DNA of 56,356 nucleotides from the NCBI GenBank assembly GCA_900542475.1, contig UQNO01000010.1:1-56356 (forward strand), in the 5' to 3' direction. Source of the stretch: an uncultured Bacteroidota bacterium. GTDB lineage: Bacteria; Bacteroidota; Bacteroidia; Bacteroidales; F082. Every line of letters starts with the position of its first letter. The stretch's first letter is position 1. This document shows, piece after piece, positions 36,739-45,365 of this stretch. The notes below the pieces were generated by a model. That model did not search any database and was not told where the DNA came from. It saw nothing but the letters and a program-made list of their open reading frames with translations. A program made the position numbers and the translations under genes.

Positions 36739-36783
36739 AAATAAAAAACCTTGTAACGCATTGATAAACAATTTATTACAAGG
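36739..36783 (-). terminator. Intrinsic terminator after the CAT tRNA
   Basis: On the minus strand CCTTGTAA pairs with TTACAAGG across a 19-base loop and is followed by TTTTTTATTTT. It begins 3 bases beyond the tRNA. Confidence 0.85.
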
Positions 36784-36786
36784 CTG

Positions 36787-36860
36787 TGCTCCCACTAGGA
36801 CTTGAACCTAGGACCAACTGATTATGAGTCAGCTACTCTAACCGACTGAGCTATAGGAGC
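36787..36860 (-). tRNA. tRNA with CAT anticodon (elongator Met or lysidine-type Ile2)
   Basis: Complete cloverleaf of 74 nt without an encoded CCA: acceptor GCTCCTA, D stem GCTC, anticodon arm GCTGA-CTCATAA-TCAGT, T arm CTAGG-TTCAAGT-CCTAG. It lacks the three G-C pairs of the initiator. The acceptor and the TTGGTC region resemble E. coli tRNA-Ile2, so C34 may be changed to lysidine; a normal elongator tRNA-Met cannot be excluded by eye. Confidence 0.93.
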
Positions 36861-36878
36861 TGGAAAAATTTCCGAGTG

Positions 36879-36908
36879 CAAAAGTACACTTTTTTTTGAT
36901 ATTGCAAA
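36879..36908 (-). promoter_or_regulatory. Promoter of the CAT tRNA gene
   Basis: On the minus strand TTTG (36905-36908), 18 bases, then TACTTTTG (36879-36886). This is a near-consensus Bacteroidota promoter and one of the clearest in the window. Confidence 0.8.
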
Positions 36909-36976
36909 CAAAAATTTAAAAAATATTTGTTGGTCGTTTCAATTTTCCTACTTTGTCATTTTGCTTTTCCAAACTC

Positions 36977-37177
36977 GTCATTTCGAACTTGTCATTCCGT
37001 CATTTCGAGCTTGTAACTCCGTCATTTCGAGCTTGTCGCCTCGTCATTTCGAGCTTGTCGAGAAATCTCCTGCAACCGGGTATTCATGGACTTTCGTTAG
37101 TCGTAGATTTATTCACCAGAGGTGAATGCTTTCGCTTCGCTCAGGTCTCCACTTCGCTTCGCTTCGGTCGAAATGAC
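36977..37177. repeat. Dispersed repeat element, block 4 (one long-form unit with stacked heads)
   Basis: Four GTCATTTCGA heads within 65 bp lead into one full unit whose right arm carries the TTCACC-AGA-GGTGAA palindrome and ends TCGAAATGAC at 37177. Three bases separate it from the dusB stop codon (37181-37183). With the tRNA promoter this accounts for the whole gap 36861-37180. Confidence 0.93.
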
Positions 37178-37180
37178 GGG

Positions 37181-38155
37181 TTATTTATAATATTTATGAA
37201 TTTCATCGAGAATATCAATGACTTCCGCCGCTGTCATGACTTCCATGAGCCGCATCTTAAACTGTTTGAAGTTTGGAAACCCCTTGAAATACAAGCCCCA
37301 ATGCTTGCGCATCTCGATGATGGTGTAGTGCTCGTCCTTATAATTCAAGGAGTCGTTGAGGTGCATCTTTGCCACTCTCACTCGTTCCTCGACACTTGGT
37401 TTCTCGTCTTCGACACCTTTTTCAAGATAATTGTGTATCTCCTTGAAAATCCAAGGGTTTCCGTATGTTGCGCGACCTATCATGAGACCATCGACACCGA
37501 ATGTGTCCTTGAAATATTTCGCAGATTTGCCATCGACCACATCGCCGTTTCCGATGATTGGAATAGTCATTCTCGGGTTGTTTTTAACCTCTCCTATGAG
37601 AGTCCAGTCTGCCGGCTCGCCCCATTTGGTGGTACGCAGTCGTCCGTGTATAGTAAGTGCTTGAATGCCGACATCTTGAAGCCTTTCGGCGATTTCCACG
37701 ATGTCTTTATGCTCGCTGTCATAGCCAAGTCGTGTCTTCACCGTTACGGGCGTTTTCACGGCTTTCACCACGGCTTCGGTGATTGCCACCATCTTCGGAA
37801 TGTCGTTCATGATGCCGGAGCCGGAGCCTTTCGACGCCACTTTCTTCACAGGGCATCCGAAGTTGATGTCGATGATGTCGGGCTTGTAGCGCTCTGCATA
37901 TTGCGCCGCCTCGACCATGGGCTGCACCGCGTTGCCGAAAATCTGCACTCCGAACGGCTGCTCCGCCTCGGTGTAACGTAACTTGTTGAGACTCTTCACC
38001 GCATCGCGTATCAAACCGTCCGACGAGATGAACTCTGAATACACTATGTCGGCACCGAAAAGCTTGCACACGTGCCTGAACGGCGGGTCGGTGACACCCT
38101 CCATCGGCGCCAAAAGCAGCGGATAACGCTCGAAATTGAGACTGGCGATTTTCAT
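37181..38155 (-). CDS. dusB: tRNA-dihydrouridine synthase, DusB type
   Basis: 324 residues. FMN enzyme that reduces uridines in the tRNA D loop. Conserved segments: LLAPMEGVTDPPFR at the N-terminus, GVQIFGNAVQPM, IDINFGCPVKKV with the catalytic Cys, SGSGIMNDIPKM, VKTRLGYD, TIHGRLRTTKW and MIGRATYGNPWIF. Its -7 box ends four bases before the ATG, predicting a leaderless mRNA, and its stop abuts a repeat element. Confidence 0.93.
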   Translation of the reverse strand: MKIASLNFERYPLLLAPMEGVTDPPFRHVCKLFGADIVYSEFISSDGLIRDAVKSLNKLRYTEAEQPFGVQIFGNAVQPMVEAAQYAERYKPDIIDINFGCPVKKVASKGSGSGIMNDIPKMVAITEAVVKAVKTPVTVKTRLGYDSEHKDIVEIAERLQDVGIQALTIHGRLRTTKWGEPADWTLIGEVKNNPRMTIPIIGNGDVVDGKSAKYFKDTFGVDGLMIGRATYGNPWIFKEIHNYLEKGVEDEKPSVEERVRVAKMHLNDSLNYKDEHYTIIEMRKHWGLYFKGFPNFKQFKMRLMEVMTAAEVIDILDEIHKYYK

Positions 38156-38159
38156 GGCG

Positions 38160-38167
38160 CAAAATTA
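38160..38167 (-). promoter_or_regulatory. Promoter -7 box of dusB, leaderless arrangement
   Basis: TAATTTTG on the minus strand followed by exactly four bases (CGCC) and the ATG. Confidence 0.65.
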
Positions 38168-38176
38168 CGAAAAACT

Positions 38177-38242
38177 CTCACAGATTGCACGGATAATCAC
38201 AGATTTAATCTTCCACAATGAATTAGCTCGCTAAAGCGAGAA
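38177..38242 (+). repeat. Left copy of an imperfect 66-bp inverted repeat
   Basis: Starts CTCACAGATTGCACGG and includes TCACAGATTT, TCTTCCAC and GCTCGCTAAAGCGAG. Read in reverse complement, 38774-38839 has the same order of blocks. The pair encloses the broken ATPase gene. Confidence 0.75.
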
Positions 38243-38345
38243 TTTTCTCGGAAATGAGATGGAGTTGATGGCTTTTTTGTAAAAAAACGCAAAAAGTTGT
38301 TAAAAAAGTGTATATCTGCACTCGAAAGTCGTTTGAAAAAGTGTT

Positions 38346-38671
38346 ATGTTAACAAGGAAAATAGAAACAATTCTTAAAAATTGGAAAAAGAATGAAAATA
38401 AAAAACCTTTGATTGTCAAAGGGTGAAATATGCCGACGATGCAGACAAGAGCCGTATTCGCGAATGTTTTGAGTCAATTCCTAAACAACTCGGCAAGGAA
38501 AACAAGAAATTCCAGTATTCTGTTGTCAAGAAAAACGGTCGTGCGTCTTAATATCTTGGCAGCTTGCAATGGATTGAAGATGCCGGAATCATCAAGCGTT
38601 GTTACAATCTGTCAATAACGGAGTTGCCTTTGGACGGCAATGCCGTTATATATGGGGTTTTTGATAAATGA
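38346..38671 (+). pseudogene. Remnant of an AAA_14/DUF4143 ATPase gene
   Basis: The start ATG reads MLTRKIETILKNWKKNENKK and PLIVKG, then a stop exactly where the P-loop of this family should begin. Sequence resumes after the stop as KYADDADKSRIRECFESIPK, GKENKKFQYSVVKKNGRAS, another stop, then YLGSLQWIEDAGIIKRCYNL and TELPLDGNAVIYGVFDK before a final stop. These segments match the start and the middle of the Bacteroidota ATP-binding proteins with AAA_14 and DUF4143 domains. The ATPase core is deleted and the C-terminus missing, so it cannot be functional. Confidence 0.8.
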
Positions 38672-38773
38672 GTATTGATGATGGATTTTTTTTGTCAGAT
38701 GTTTGTCAAGTATTAAAATAGTTGTATCTCGGTGTTGTCATTTCTTAATAATCATGTCTTGATAATCCGTGCT

Positions 38774-38839
38774 ATATCTTGCTTTGGCGAGCAAATAGTC
38801 GTGGAAGAACAAATCTGTGTCATCTGTGAAATCTGTGAG
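38774..38839 (-). repeat. Right copy of the imperfect 66-bp inverted repeat
   Basis: On the minus strand it reads CTCACAGATTTCACAG, CACAGATTTG, TCTTCCAC and GCTCGCCAAAGC, matching 38177-38242 block by block. It ends 11 bp before the mfd promoter box. Confidence 0.75.
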
Positions 38840-38850
38840 AAATTTTTTTG

Positions 38851-38858
38851 TACTTTTG
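38851..38858 (+). promoter_or_regulatory. Promoter -7 box of mfd, leaderless arrangement
   Basis: TACTTTTG, exactly four bases (CAAA), then the ATG at 38863. Confidence 0.65.
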
Positions 38859-38862
38859 CAAA

Positions 38863-41800
38863 ATGAAAGAAAACCCTGTCTCATATTACAAAAACGACGC
38901 TCGCATATCGCAACTCGTCGGTTGCCTCAATGACAAAAAGGACGTTTTCTGCAAGGGCGTCGCCGGCTCGGCAAAGGCTTTCGTGGTGGCGGCGGTGTTT
39001 GGGAAACTCGGCGGACAGCATTTTGTGATTTGTCCCGACAAGGAAAACGCGGCGTATTTCTATAATGACCTGGAAAATATATTCGGCGAACGAGAAACGG
39101 ATTACGCAAAAAAGACGGTTCTGTTCTACCCGACATCATACAAACGCCCTTATGAGCCGGAAAAAGCATACAACTCTTATGTCTTGTCGCGAACAGAGGT
39201 TCTGCAGCGTGTCTCGACTTCTGAAAGAAAGACGATAATCGTGTCGTATCCAGAGGCGTTGAGCGAGAAGATTGCCACTCGTAAGATATTGAGCGAGAAT
39301 GCTTTAAAATTAGGCGTGGGGGAGAAAGTCGATATGGATTTCATCGCCGACGCCTTGCTTGAATATAATTTTGAGCATGTCGATTTCGTCGTGGAGCCAG
39401 GGCAGTTCGCCATCCGCGGCGGCATCGTCGATGTGTTCTCGTTCGCCAACGACTATCCTTACCGTATCGTTTTCGACTTCGACGAGGTGGAGTCGATTCG
39501 CTCGTTCAATCCCGTTGACCAACTTTCAATAGAGAATCTGCAGAGGATAGTCTTGCTGCCGAACCTGCAAGACCATAGTCTCTTTGAAGAACGCGAGTCG
39601 ATTTTTCAATATCTTCAGAATCAGACGATTGTGTGGCTCGAAGAGTCTGATTTTCTGAAAAATAGAATCGACGCGGAATACAAAAAAGCCGTCGATGCGT
39701 TCAACTCTTATGAGGAAAACGAAAGCATGAATTCTCCGGAGACACTTTTCGCGCAAAGCGACGAGCTTATGACACAACTTGATGAATTTAAATCAGTTGC
39801 CTTTGACGTATATTCCGATTCGTCAGGTAAGGAGATTGTGAACTTCGACATTACACCGCAGCCAGTCTTCAACAAGAACTTCGAGATGCTTTTGAATAGC
39901 ATTGACTTGTTGAAAGACAGGGGCTATCAGATGATGTTTTTCTCCGAGAGCAAGCGTCAGCTGGAACGTATTCAAAGCATTCTCAACGACTTGCAACAAA
40001 AAGAGGAGTCGAATCGGGATTTTGTCCCTGTGTTATGCTCGATGAAAGCCGGCTTTGTGGATAACGACCTGAAAATCAGCTGCTTCACCGACCATCAGAT
40101 TTTTGAGCGTTATCACCGTTTTCATCTTCGTGAGGGTTTTGCAAGCAGTCAAGCCTTGACAATCAAGGAGTTGTATGATTTGAAGCCTGGTGATTACGTC
40201 ACGCATATCGACCACGGCATCGGGCGTTTCGACGGAATGGAGATTATCGACCACAACGGAAAACAGCAAGAGGCTCTGCGTCTCATCTATCAGAACGGCG
40301 ACTTGCTGTACGTGAGCATTCATTCGTTGCACCGCATCTCGAAATATTCCGGCAAGGACGGCCTGGAGCCGACGTTGAGCAAACTCGGCTCTAACGCATG
40401 GAACAAGCTGAAGGCCAAGACGAAGAGCAAGGTCAAGGACATTGCGCGCGAGCTCATCAAACTGTATGCGGAACGCAAGGGCTCGCATGGTTTTCAGTTT
40501 ATGCCCGACACTTATCTTCAGACCGAGCTTGAAGCCTCGTTCATGTATGAAGACACCCCCGACCAGCTCAAGGCGACCATCGACGTGAAGCGCGACATGG
40601 AGAAGGAGTCGCCGATGGACCGTCTCGTATGCGGCGATGTGGGCTTCGGCAAAACGGAAGTGGCTATCCGCGCGGCTTTCAAAGCCATCAGCGATTCCAA
40701 ACAGGTGGCGGTTTTAGTGCCAACGACAGTGCTCGCCTTGCAGCATTTTCATACTTTCTCAAACCGCCTGAAAGGCTTCCCTGTCACGATAGATTATATG
40801 AATCGTTTCAAGACGGCGAAAGAGCAGAAAAAGACTATCGAAAAGGTGAAAGCCGGACACGTCGATATCCTCATCGGAACGCATAGAATCATAAGTAAAG
40901 ATGTGGAGTTCAAAGACTTGGGGCTTCTTATCATCGACGAGGAGCAGAAATTCGGCGTTTCCGCCAAGGAGAGACTGAAACAGATGAAAACCAACGTCGA
41001 TACGCTGACGTTGACGGCCACGCCTATCCCAAGGACACTGCAGTTCTCAATGATGGGGGCGCGCGACATGAGCGTCATCACCACCCCGCCGCCGAACAGG
41101 TATCCTGTCGAGACAGAGCTGCGCTCGTTCTCCCCCGACATTATCCGTGACGCCATACAATACGAATTGGCACGCGACGGACAAGTGTTTTTCGTGCATA
41201 ACAGAATCCAGAATATCATGGAGGTTTACAACATGATAGCCGGTTGTGTGCCGGGAGCCAAGATCGCGGTGGGACACGGACAGATGGAGGGCGACAAACT
41301 CGAGGAGATAATGCTCGACTTCATTGATGGCAAATATGACGTGCTTCTGTGCACCACCATCATAGAGGCGGGACTTGACATACCTAACGCCAACACCATC
41401 ATCATCAACGATGCGCACAAATATGGCTTGAGCGATTTGCATCAGCTGCGCGGCAGGGTGGGACGTTCCAACAAGAAGGCGTTCTGCTACCTCCTTGCGC
41501 CGCCGTTGACGATGCTCGGCGACGAGGCGCGGAAACGTCTGCGCGCACTCGAAGAGTTTTCCGACCTGGGAAGCGGCTTCAATATCGCAATGCGCGACCT
41601 CGATATCCGCGGAGCAGGTAATCTCCTCGGAGCGGAGCAAAGCGGTTTTATCAACGATATCGGCTTTGAAACATATCATAAAATCCTCGACGAGGCGATT
41701 ATGGAACTCAAGGAAAACGAGTTCAAAGACCTGTTCGAGAAGCCTGAAGAAGAAAAAAAATACGTTCGCGAATGTGCCATCGAATCTGATTTGGAGATAC

Positions 41801-42216
41801 TTCTGCCAAACGAATACGTCGATTCGTCGGCGGAACGTATCAGCCTTTATAACGAACTCGACCATATTGAGACTGAAGAAGGTCTGATGCGCTTCACGGA
41901 TAACCTCATCGACCGCTTCGGGCCGATTCCTCCGCAAGCCAACGACCTTTTGAATACTGTCAGGTTGCGTTGGCTCGCCCGTGACCTCGGATTCGAGAAG
42001 ATAACACTTAAAAAAGGCGATATGACCTGTTATTTCCTGCAGAATCAGGAATCGGACTACTTCAAGACGGAAACGTTCAACAAAATCATAAGATATGCCT
42101 CGGAACATCTCAAACGCTGTCAATTCAAGGAGCAAAACGGCAAAAACATATTGGTTTTCAAGCTTGTTGACAGGGTGAAAGACGCTCTTGACCTCCTTCG
42201 GGAGATAATAAAGTAG
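38863..42216 (+). CDS. mfd: Transcription-repair coupling factor
   Basis: 1117 residues from the Met at 38863 (MKENPVSYY); the earlier in-frame Met at 38848 lies in the promoter. Removes RNA polymerase stalled at lesions and recruits UvrA. The N-terminal UvrB-like region includes FAIRGGIVDVFSF; the RNAP-interacting domain contains PGDYVTHIDHGIGRFDG; the motor has Walker A GDVGFGKTEVA, IIDEEQKFGV (DEEQ box), TATPIPRTLQFSMMG and QLRGRVGRS; the C-terminal TRCF domain follows. uvrC is 3.5 kb away. Confidence 0.96.
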   Translation: MKENPVSYYKNDARISQLVGCLNDKKDVFCKGVAGSAKAFVVAAVFGKLGGQHFVICPDKENAAYFYNDLENIFGERETDYAKKTVLFYPTSYKRPYEPEKAYNSYVLSRTEVLQRVSTSERKTIIVSYPEALSEKIATRKILSENALKLGVGEKVDMDFIADALLEYNFEHVDFVVEPGQFAIRGGIVDVFSFANDYPYRIVFDFDEVESIRSFNPVDQLSIENLQRIVLLPNLQDHSLFEERESIFQYLQNQTIVWLEESDFLKNRIDAEYKKAVDAFNSYEENESMNSPETLFAQSDELMTQLDEFKSVAFDVYSDSSGKEIVNFDITPQPVFNKNFEMLLNSIDLLKDRGYQMMFFSESKRQLERIQSILNDLQQKEESNRDFVPVLCSMKAGFVDNDLKISCFTDHQIFERYHRFHLREGFASSQALTIKELYDLKPGDYVTHIDHGIGRFDGMEIIDHNGKQQEALRLIYQNGDLLYVSIHSLHRISKYSGKDGLEPTLSKLGSNAWNKLKAKTKSKVKDIARELIKLYAERKGSHGFQFMPDTYLQTELEASFMYEDTPDQLKATIDVKRDMEKESPMDRLVCGDVGFGKTEVAIRAAFKAISDSKQVAVLVPTTVLALQHFHTFSNRLKGFPVTIDYMNRFKTAKEQKKTIEKVKAGHVDILIGTHRIISKDVEFKDLGLLIIDEEQKFGVSAKERLKQMKTNVDTLTLTATPIPRTLQFSMMGARDMSVITTPPPNRYPVETELRSFSPDIIRDAIQYELARDGQVFFVHNRIQNIMEVYNMIAGCVPGAKIAVGHGQMEGDKLEEIMLDFIDGKYDVLLCTTIIEAGLDIPNANTIIINDAHKYGLSDLHQLRGRVGRSNKKAFCYLLAPPLTMLGDEARKRLRALEEFSDLGSGFNIAMRDLDIRGAGNLLGAEQSGFINDIGFETYHKILDEAIMELKENEFKDLFEKPEEEKKYVRECAIESDLEILLPNEYVDSSAERISLYNELDHIETEEGLMRFTDNLIDRFGPIPPQANDLLNTVRLRWLARDLGFEKITLKKGDMTCYFLQNQESDYFKTETFNKIIRYASEHLKRCQFKEQNGKNILVFKLVDRVKDALDLLREIIK

Positions 42217-42265
42217 CGAACAACAAAAAATGCGTGCCGAAGACACGCTGCATTGTAAAATTTTG

Positions 42266-42273
42266 TATCTTTG
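42266..42273 (+). promoter_or_regulatory. Promoter -7 box of tatAC
   Basis: TATCTTTG, 23 bp before the tatA ATG, after a weak GCGTG/CACGC hairpin that follows mfd. Confidence 0.6.
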
Positions 42274-42296
42274 CATCTTGATAAAAATGAAATAAT

Positions 42297-42491
42297 ATGA
42301 ATCTGTTATTTTTAGGCGGTCTTGGAACAGGTGAAATTCTTCTTATAGTTCTCGCGATTTTACTGCTCTTCGGCGGCAAAAAACTTCCGGAGATGATGCG
42401 CGGAATGGGTCGGGGCGTCAAGGAATTCAAAGATGCCATGAACGAGCCGACAGTAGAGAAAAAAGACGACGAGAATAAAGAGGAGAAATAA
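42297..42491 (+). CDS. tatA: Twin-arginine translocase subunit TatA/TatE
   Basis: 64 residues. One N-terminal membrane helix (GEILLIVLAILLLFGGKKLPEM), the Phe-Gly hinge FGGKKLPE, an amphipathic helix MMRGMGRGVKEFKDAM and a charged tail. It forms the protein-conducting element for folded Tat substrates. It lies 6 bp before tatC. No separate tatB is visible, consistent with a minimal TatAC system. Confidence 0.93.
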   Translation: MNLLFLGGLGTGEILLIVLAILLLFGGKKLPEMMRGMGRGVKEFKDAMNEPTVEKKDDENKEEK

Positions 42492-42497
42492 CCCGTC

Positions 42498-43313
42498 ATG
42501 ACGTCGCGAAACAAGACGGAAGAGGCTGAAATGACGTTTGAAGAGCATCTCGATGAGCTTCGTAAAGTGTTGCTGCATGTCGGGATGGTTTTTCTTTCGC
42601 TCTTTTTCGTGCTTTTCGCCTTTTTCAAGGGCGACATCATCGACATCGTCTTTTATCCCTCCAATAGCGATTTTGTCACCAACAGGCTTTTTGCAAGACT
42701 CGCCGATATTGTAGGTGCTGAAGCCCTGAAAATCAATGCGAATACGTTGGAGATTTTCAACAACAAGATTGCCGGGCAGTTCATGCTTCATATCAAAGCG
42801 TCGGCGATGGGTGCCATGGTGATAGCGTTTCCATATATCATCGGGAAACTGTGGGGCTTCGTGAAACCTGCTCTGTCTGACAATATGCGCCGCCGTACTC
42901 GCCTGATAGTATGGAAGGTGGTGTTTTGGTTTTTTCTCGGACTAACTTTCAGCTATTTTGTCATCGCGCCTCTCGGAATAAATTTCTTGGCGAATTACGA
43001 CGCCAACGGAAGTATCAAAAATATTATCGATGTCAGTTCGTATATCGGCACTGTGCTCGGCGTGTGTCTCGCGGGCGGACTGGTGTTTCAGTTGCCTCTT
43101 TTGATAAGATTGTTGGCTTCGATAGGACTAATATCCTCCGAATGGCTGAGGAAAAACAGGAAAATCGCTGTCGTGGCGCTGTTGGTTGTGTCGGCGCTCA
43201 TCACTCCGCCAGATGTCATGAGCCAACTGCTGATTTTTGTTCCGTTTTACATTTTATACGAATACGGAGTTAGAATAGCGAAAAATATTGAAAAACAAAA
43301 TGCAGACAGATAG
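42498..43313 (+). CDS. tatC: Twin-arginine translocase subunit TatC
   Basis: 271 residues with six membrane segments. The N-terminal MTFEEHLDELRKVL is the TatC signature for Tat signal-peptide binding. Later helices include FWFFLGLTFSYFVIAPLGINFL and VVALLVVSALITPPDVMSQLL, which carries the conserved TPPD. It follows tatA directly; its end overlaps the start of the MATE gene. Confidence 0.95.
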   Translation: MTSRNKTEEAEMTFEEHLDELRKVLLHVGMVFLSLFFVLFAFFKGDIIDIVFYPSNSDFVTNRLFARLADIVGAEALKINANTLEIFNNKIAGQFMLHIKASAMGAMVIAFPYIIGKLWGFVKPALSDNMRRRTRLIVWKVVFWFFLGLTFSYFVIAPLGINFLANYDANGSIKNIIDVSSYIGTVLGVCLAGGLVFQLPLLIRLLASIGLISSEWLRKNRKIAVVALLVVSALITPPDVMSQLLIFVPFYILYEYGVRIAKNIEKQNADR

Positions 43314-44664
43314 AATAACGGAATTGGAGACTAAAGGCGTCGGCGCCTTGTTGCTCATGTACGCCTTGCCGTCGGTGGTGAGCCAGGTCATCTCGTCGGT
43401 TTACAACATTTGCGACCGCATTTTCATCGGACACGGTGTCGGCGCGCTCGCCATTGCGGGGCTTGCCATCACCATGCCGGTGATGAACATCATACATGCT
43501 TTCGGGACACTCATCGGGGTGGGGGCGAGCGCGCGCATCTCCATCGTTTTGGGCAAGAAAGACATCAAATGGGCGGAGAATATCCTTGGCAACAGCTTCG
43601 TTTTCACCATCATGTTGAGCGCTGTGGTGATGCTGCTCTCATATCTTTTCCTCGACAAGATTTTGCTTGCTTTCGGAGCCACCGCCGACACGGTGTCGTA
43701 TGCCCGCGAATACATGACCATAGTGCTGCCGGGCATGTTCCTGACCACGGTGGCGTTCAACCTCGCAGGTATCATGCGCTCGACAGGATACCCGACAAAA
43801 TCGATGATAATCCTCGCGAGCGGCGCGGTTTTGAACATCGGTCTCGACGCCTTGTTCATATTCGCCTTCAAGATGGGAATCGCAGGCGCGGCGTGGGCCA
43901 CCACCATATCGATGGCGTTTGCCACCGTTTTCTCGGCACTGCATTTCTTGCGACCCGACTCGTTCATCCGCTTCCGCCGGCACGGATTCCGGCCGAAAGA
44001 CTATATCTTCAAGAATATCACCATGATAGGCTTGAGTCCTTTCCTGATGAACGTGGCGGCGGCAGGAGTGGTGGCGATTTTGAACAAACAGCTTATCCGT
44101 TACGGCGGCGACATGGCGGTGGGAGCCTACGGCATCGCCAACAGTTACATCATGGTGCTGGTGATGCTCATACTCGGCGTGTGCATGGGGATGCAGCCTA
44201 TAGCAGGCTACAACTACGGCGCAGGCCATCCCGGCAGACTGAAGAAAGTTTACGTCCTGACGATGAAAGTCTGCGTGCTGATTGGCGTTGTGACAGCCGT
44301 TTTCGGATGTGCGACACCTCGCATCATCTCGATGGCGTTCACCAACGACAGCATCTTGCTCGACATCTCGCAAATGGCGCTTCCATACATCTCGGTGATG
44401 ACACCGCTCATCGCCCTCACTATCGTCAACTCCAACTTCTTCCAAAGCATCGACAAACCCTGGATTGCCATAGTGACCAGCCTCTCGCGCCAGGTCATCT
44501 TCCTCATTCCGATGATGTACCTCATGCCGATAATCTACCAAAATATGGGTCTCGACAGCCTCAACGGTGTTTTCTGTTCCTGCACGGTTTCCGATGTGTT
44601 CGGCGCAGCGCTGGCGCTGGTTTTGATGCTGACACAGAGAAAGGTGTTTAAATATACGGTATAG
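43300..44664 (+). CDS. MATE-family efflux transporter
   Basis: 454 residues from the Met at 43300 (MQTDRITELETKGVGALLL); a Met at 43288 would give 458. Twelve hydrophobic segments in two related halves. N-terminal LPSVVSQVISSVYNICDRIFIGHGVG and GMQPIAGYNYGAG are typical of the bacterial MATE branch (multidrug or metabolite export driven by Na+ or H+). It overlaps the end of tatC by 14 bases. The substrate is unknown. Confidence 0.92.
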   Translation: MQTDRITELETKGVGALLLMYALPSVVSQVISSVYNICDRIFIGHGVGALAIAGLAITMPVMNIIHAFGTLIGVGASARISIVLGKKDIKWAENILGNSFVFTIMLSAVVMLLSYLFLDKILLAFGATADTVSYAREYMTIVLPGMFLTTVAFNLAGIMRSTGYPTKSMIILASGAVLNIGLDALFIFAFKMGIAGAAWATTISMAFATVFSALHFLRPDSFIRFRRHGFRPKDYIFKNITMIGLSPFLMNVAAAGVVAILNKQLIRYGGDMAVGAYGIANSYIMVLVMLILGVCMGMQPIAGYNYGAGHPGRLKKVYVLTMKVCVLIGVVTAVFGCATPRIISMAFTNDSILLDISQMALPYISVMTPLIALTIVNSNFFQSIDKPWIAIVTSLSRQVIFLIPMMYLMPIIYQNMGLDSLNGVFCSCTVSDVFGAALALVLMLTQRKVFKYTV

Positions 44665-44815
44665 GTTTTGAGTATTAATTATCAAATTTAAGCGTTTAGG
44701 TTTAAATATTTTGTATCTCTGTAGTCGAAATTTTAAACAAATTATTAAGAAACAGACAATTGTAAGTATAAAGACATAAAATCAAGGCATTTTCGCTTTT
44801 TGAGATTAAGATATA

Positions 44816-45133
44816 ATGAAAAACAATCAGAAAGACATATCGTACTTCGTGGCATTTTGTGTTGAGCAATACAAGAATGCCAAGCATATCAATGGAAAGG
44901 ATGCAATGACTGTCCTTGATAGCTACGGAGTGCTTGATTACGACGTTGTGGATGGTCCGGTTGCGAATGACAAAGTTTATGCGGCATTTGCGCTATATGA
45001 AGGTGGTTCGCTCGACCGACAGAGTTTGATTGCCGAATTGAAGGCATGCAAATTGGTTGACCAATATCTTTTTCACACCGAGAAAGCTTTGAAAACCATT
45101 AGGTTTATAGATGCAAAAACGATACGATTATGA
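44816..45133 (+). CDS. Small DUF3791-like protein, possibly a DUF3791/DUF3990 chimera
   Basis: 105 residues. The N-terminal part ISYFVAFCVEQYKNAKHING and AMTVLDSYGVLDY resembles DUF3791, a short domain often encoded next to DUF3990 proteins in toxin-antitoxin-like loci. From about residue 42, YDVVDGPVANDKVYAAFALY and the end HTEKALKTIRFID resemble the C-terminal half of DUF3990. The catalytic-looking N-terminal half of DUF3990 is absent. The chimera reading rests on memory of those families. Its stop overlaps the next start by four bases (ATGA). Confidence 0.6.
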   Translation: MKNNQKDISYFVAFCVEQYKNAKHINGKDAMTVLDSYGVLDYDVVDGPVANDKVYAAFALYEGGSLDRQSLIAELKACKLVDQYLFHTEKALKTIRFIDAKTIRL

Positions 45134-45357
45134 CTGACATAACACAAAAAAAATTGTATTTGCTGCTGCCGTCGAAAGTCGCTTTGATGGCCGGGATGTT
45201 GTCGGAAGACTTGGGGACCGGCGACAGACTCTACTGTTTCGACAGCACACGCGTCTTCCCCGAAGACTCCCTCGACGCAGCCAAGAGATTCGGCATCGAA
45301 AACGGCCAAATCGCAATATTTATCATCTCGGAAGGAAAAGAGATTAGGTTGCAGTGA
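45130..45357 (+). CDS. Small protein of unknown function coupled to the DUF3791-like gene
   Basis: 75 residues, slightly acidic, with no signal peptide or membrane segment. Sequence MTDITQKKLYLLLPSKVALM and IENGQIAIFIISEGKEIRL is not recognised. The ATGA overlap with the preceding gene is what supports it as a real gene. Together they look like a two-gene toxin-antitoxin-style cassette, but no biochemical role can be read. Confidence 0.6.
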   Translation: MTDITQKKLYLLLPSKVALMAGMLSEDLGTGDRLYCFDSTRVFPEDSLDAAKRFGIENGQIAIFIISEGKEIRLQ

Positions 45358-45365
45358 TTTTTTTG

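Noticed and set aside
38430..38618. 62-codon frame in the dusB-mfd gap
   Set aside because: It is an alternative frame through the ATPase remnant; the homologous frame is the interrupted one.
41047..42276. 409-codon frame antisense to the end of mfd
   Set aside because: It is a shadow of a strongly conserved gene; it has no recognised domain and its codon content reflects the opposite strand.
43410..44685. Long frames (413 and 348 codons) overlapping the MATE gene on both strands
   Set aside because: They are low-complexity Arg/His-rich shadows of the GC-rich transporter gene; the MATE frame has clear family motifs.
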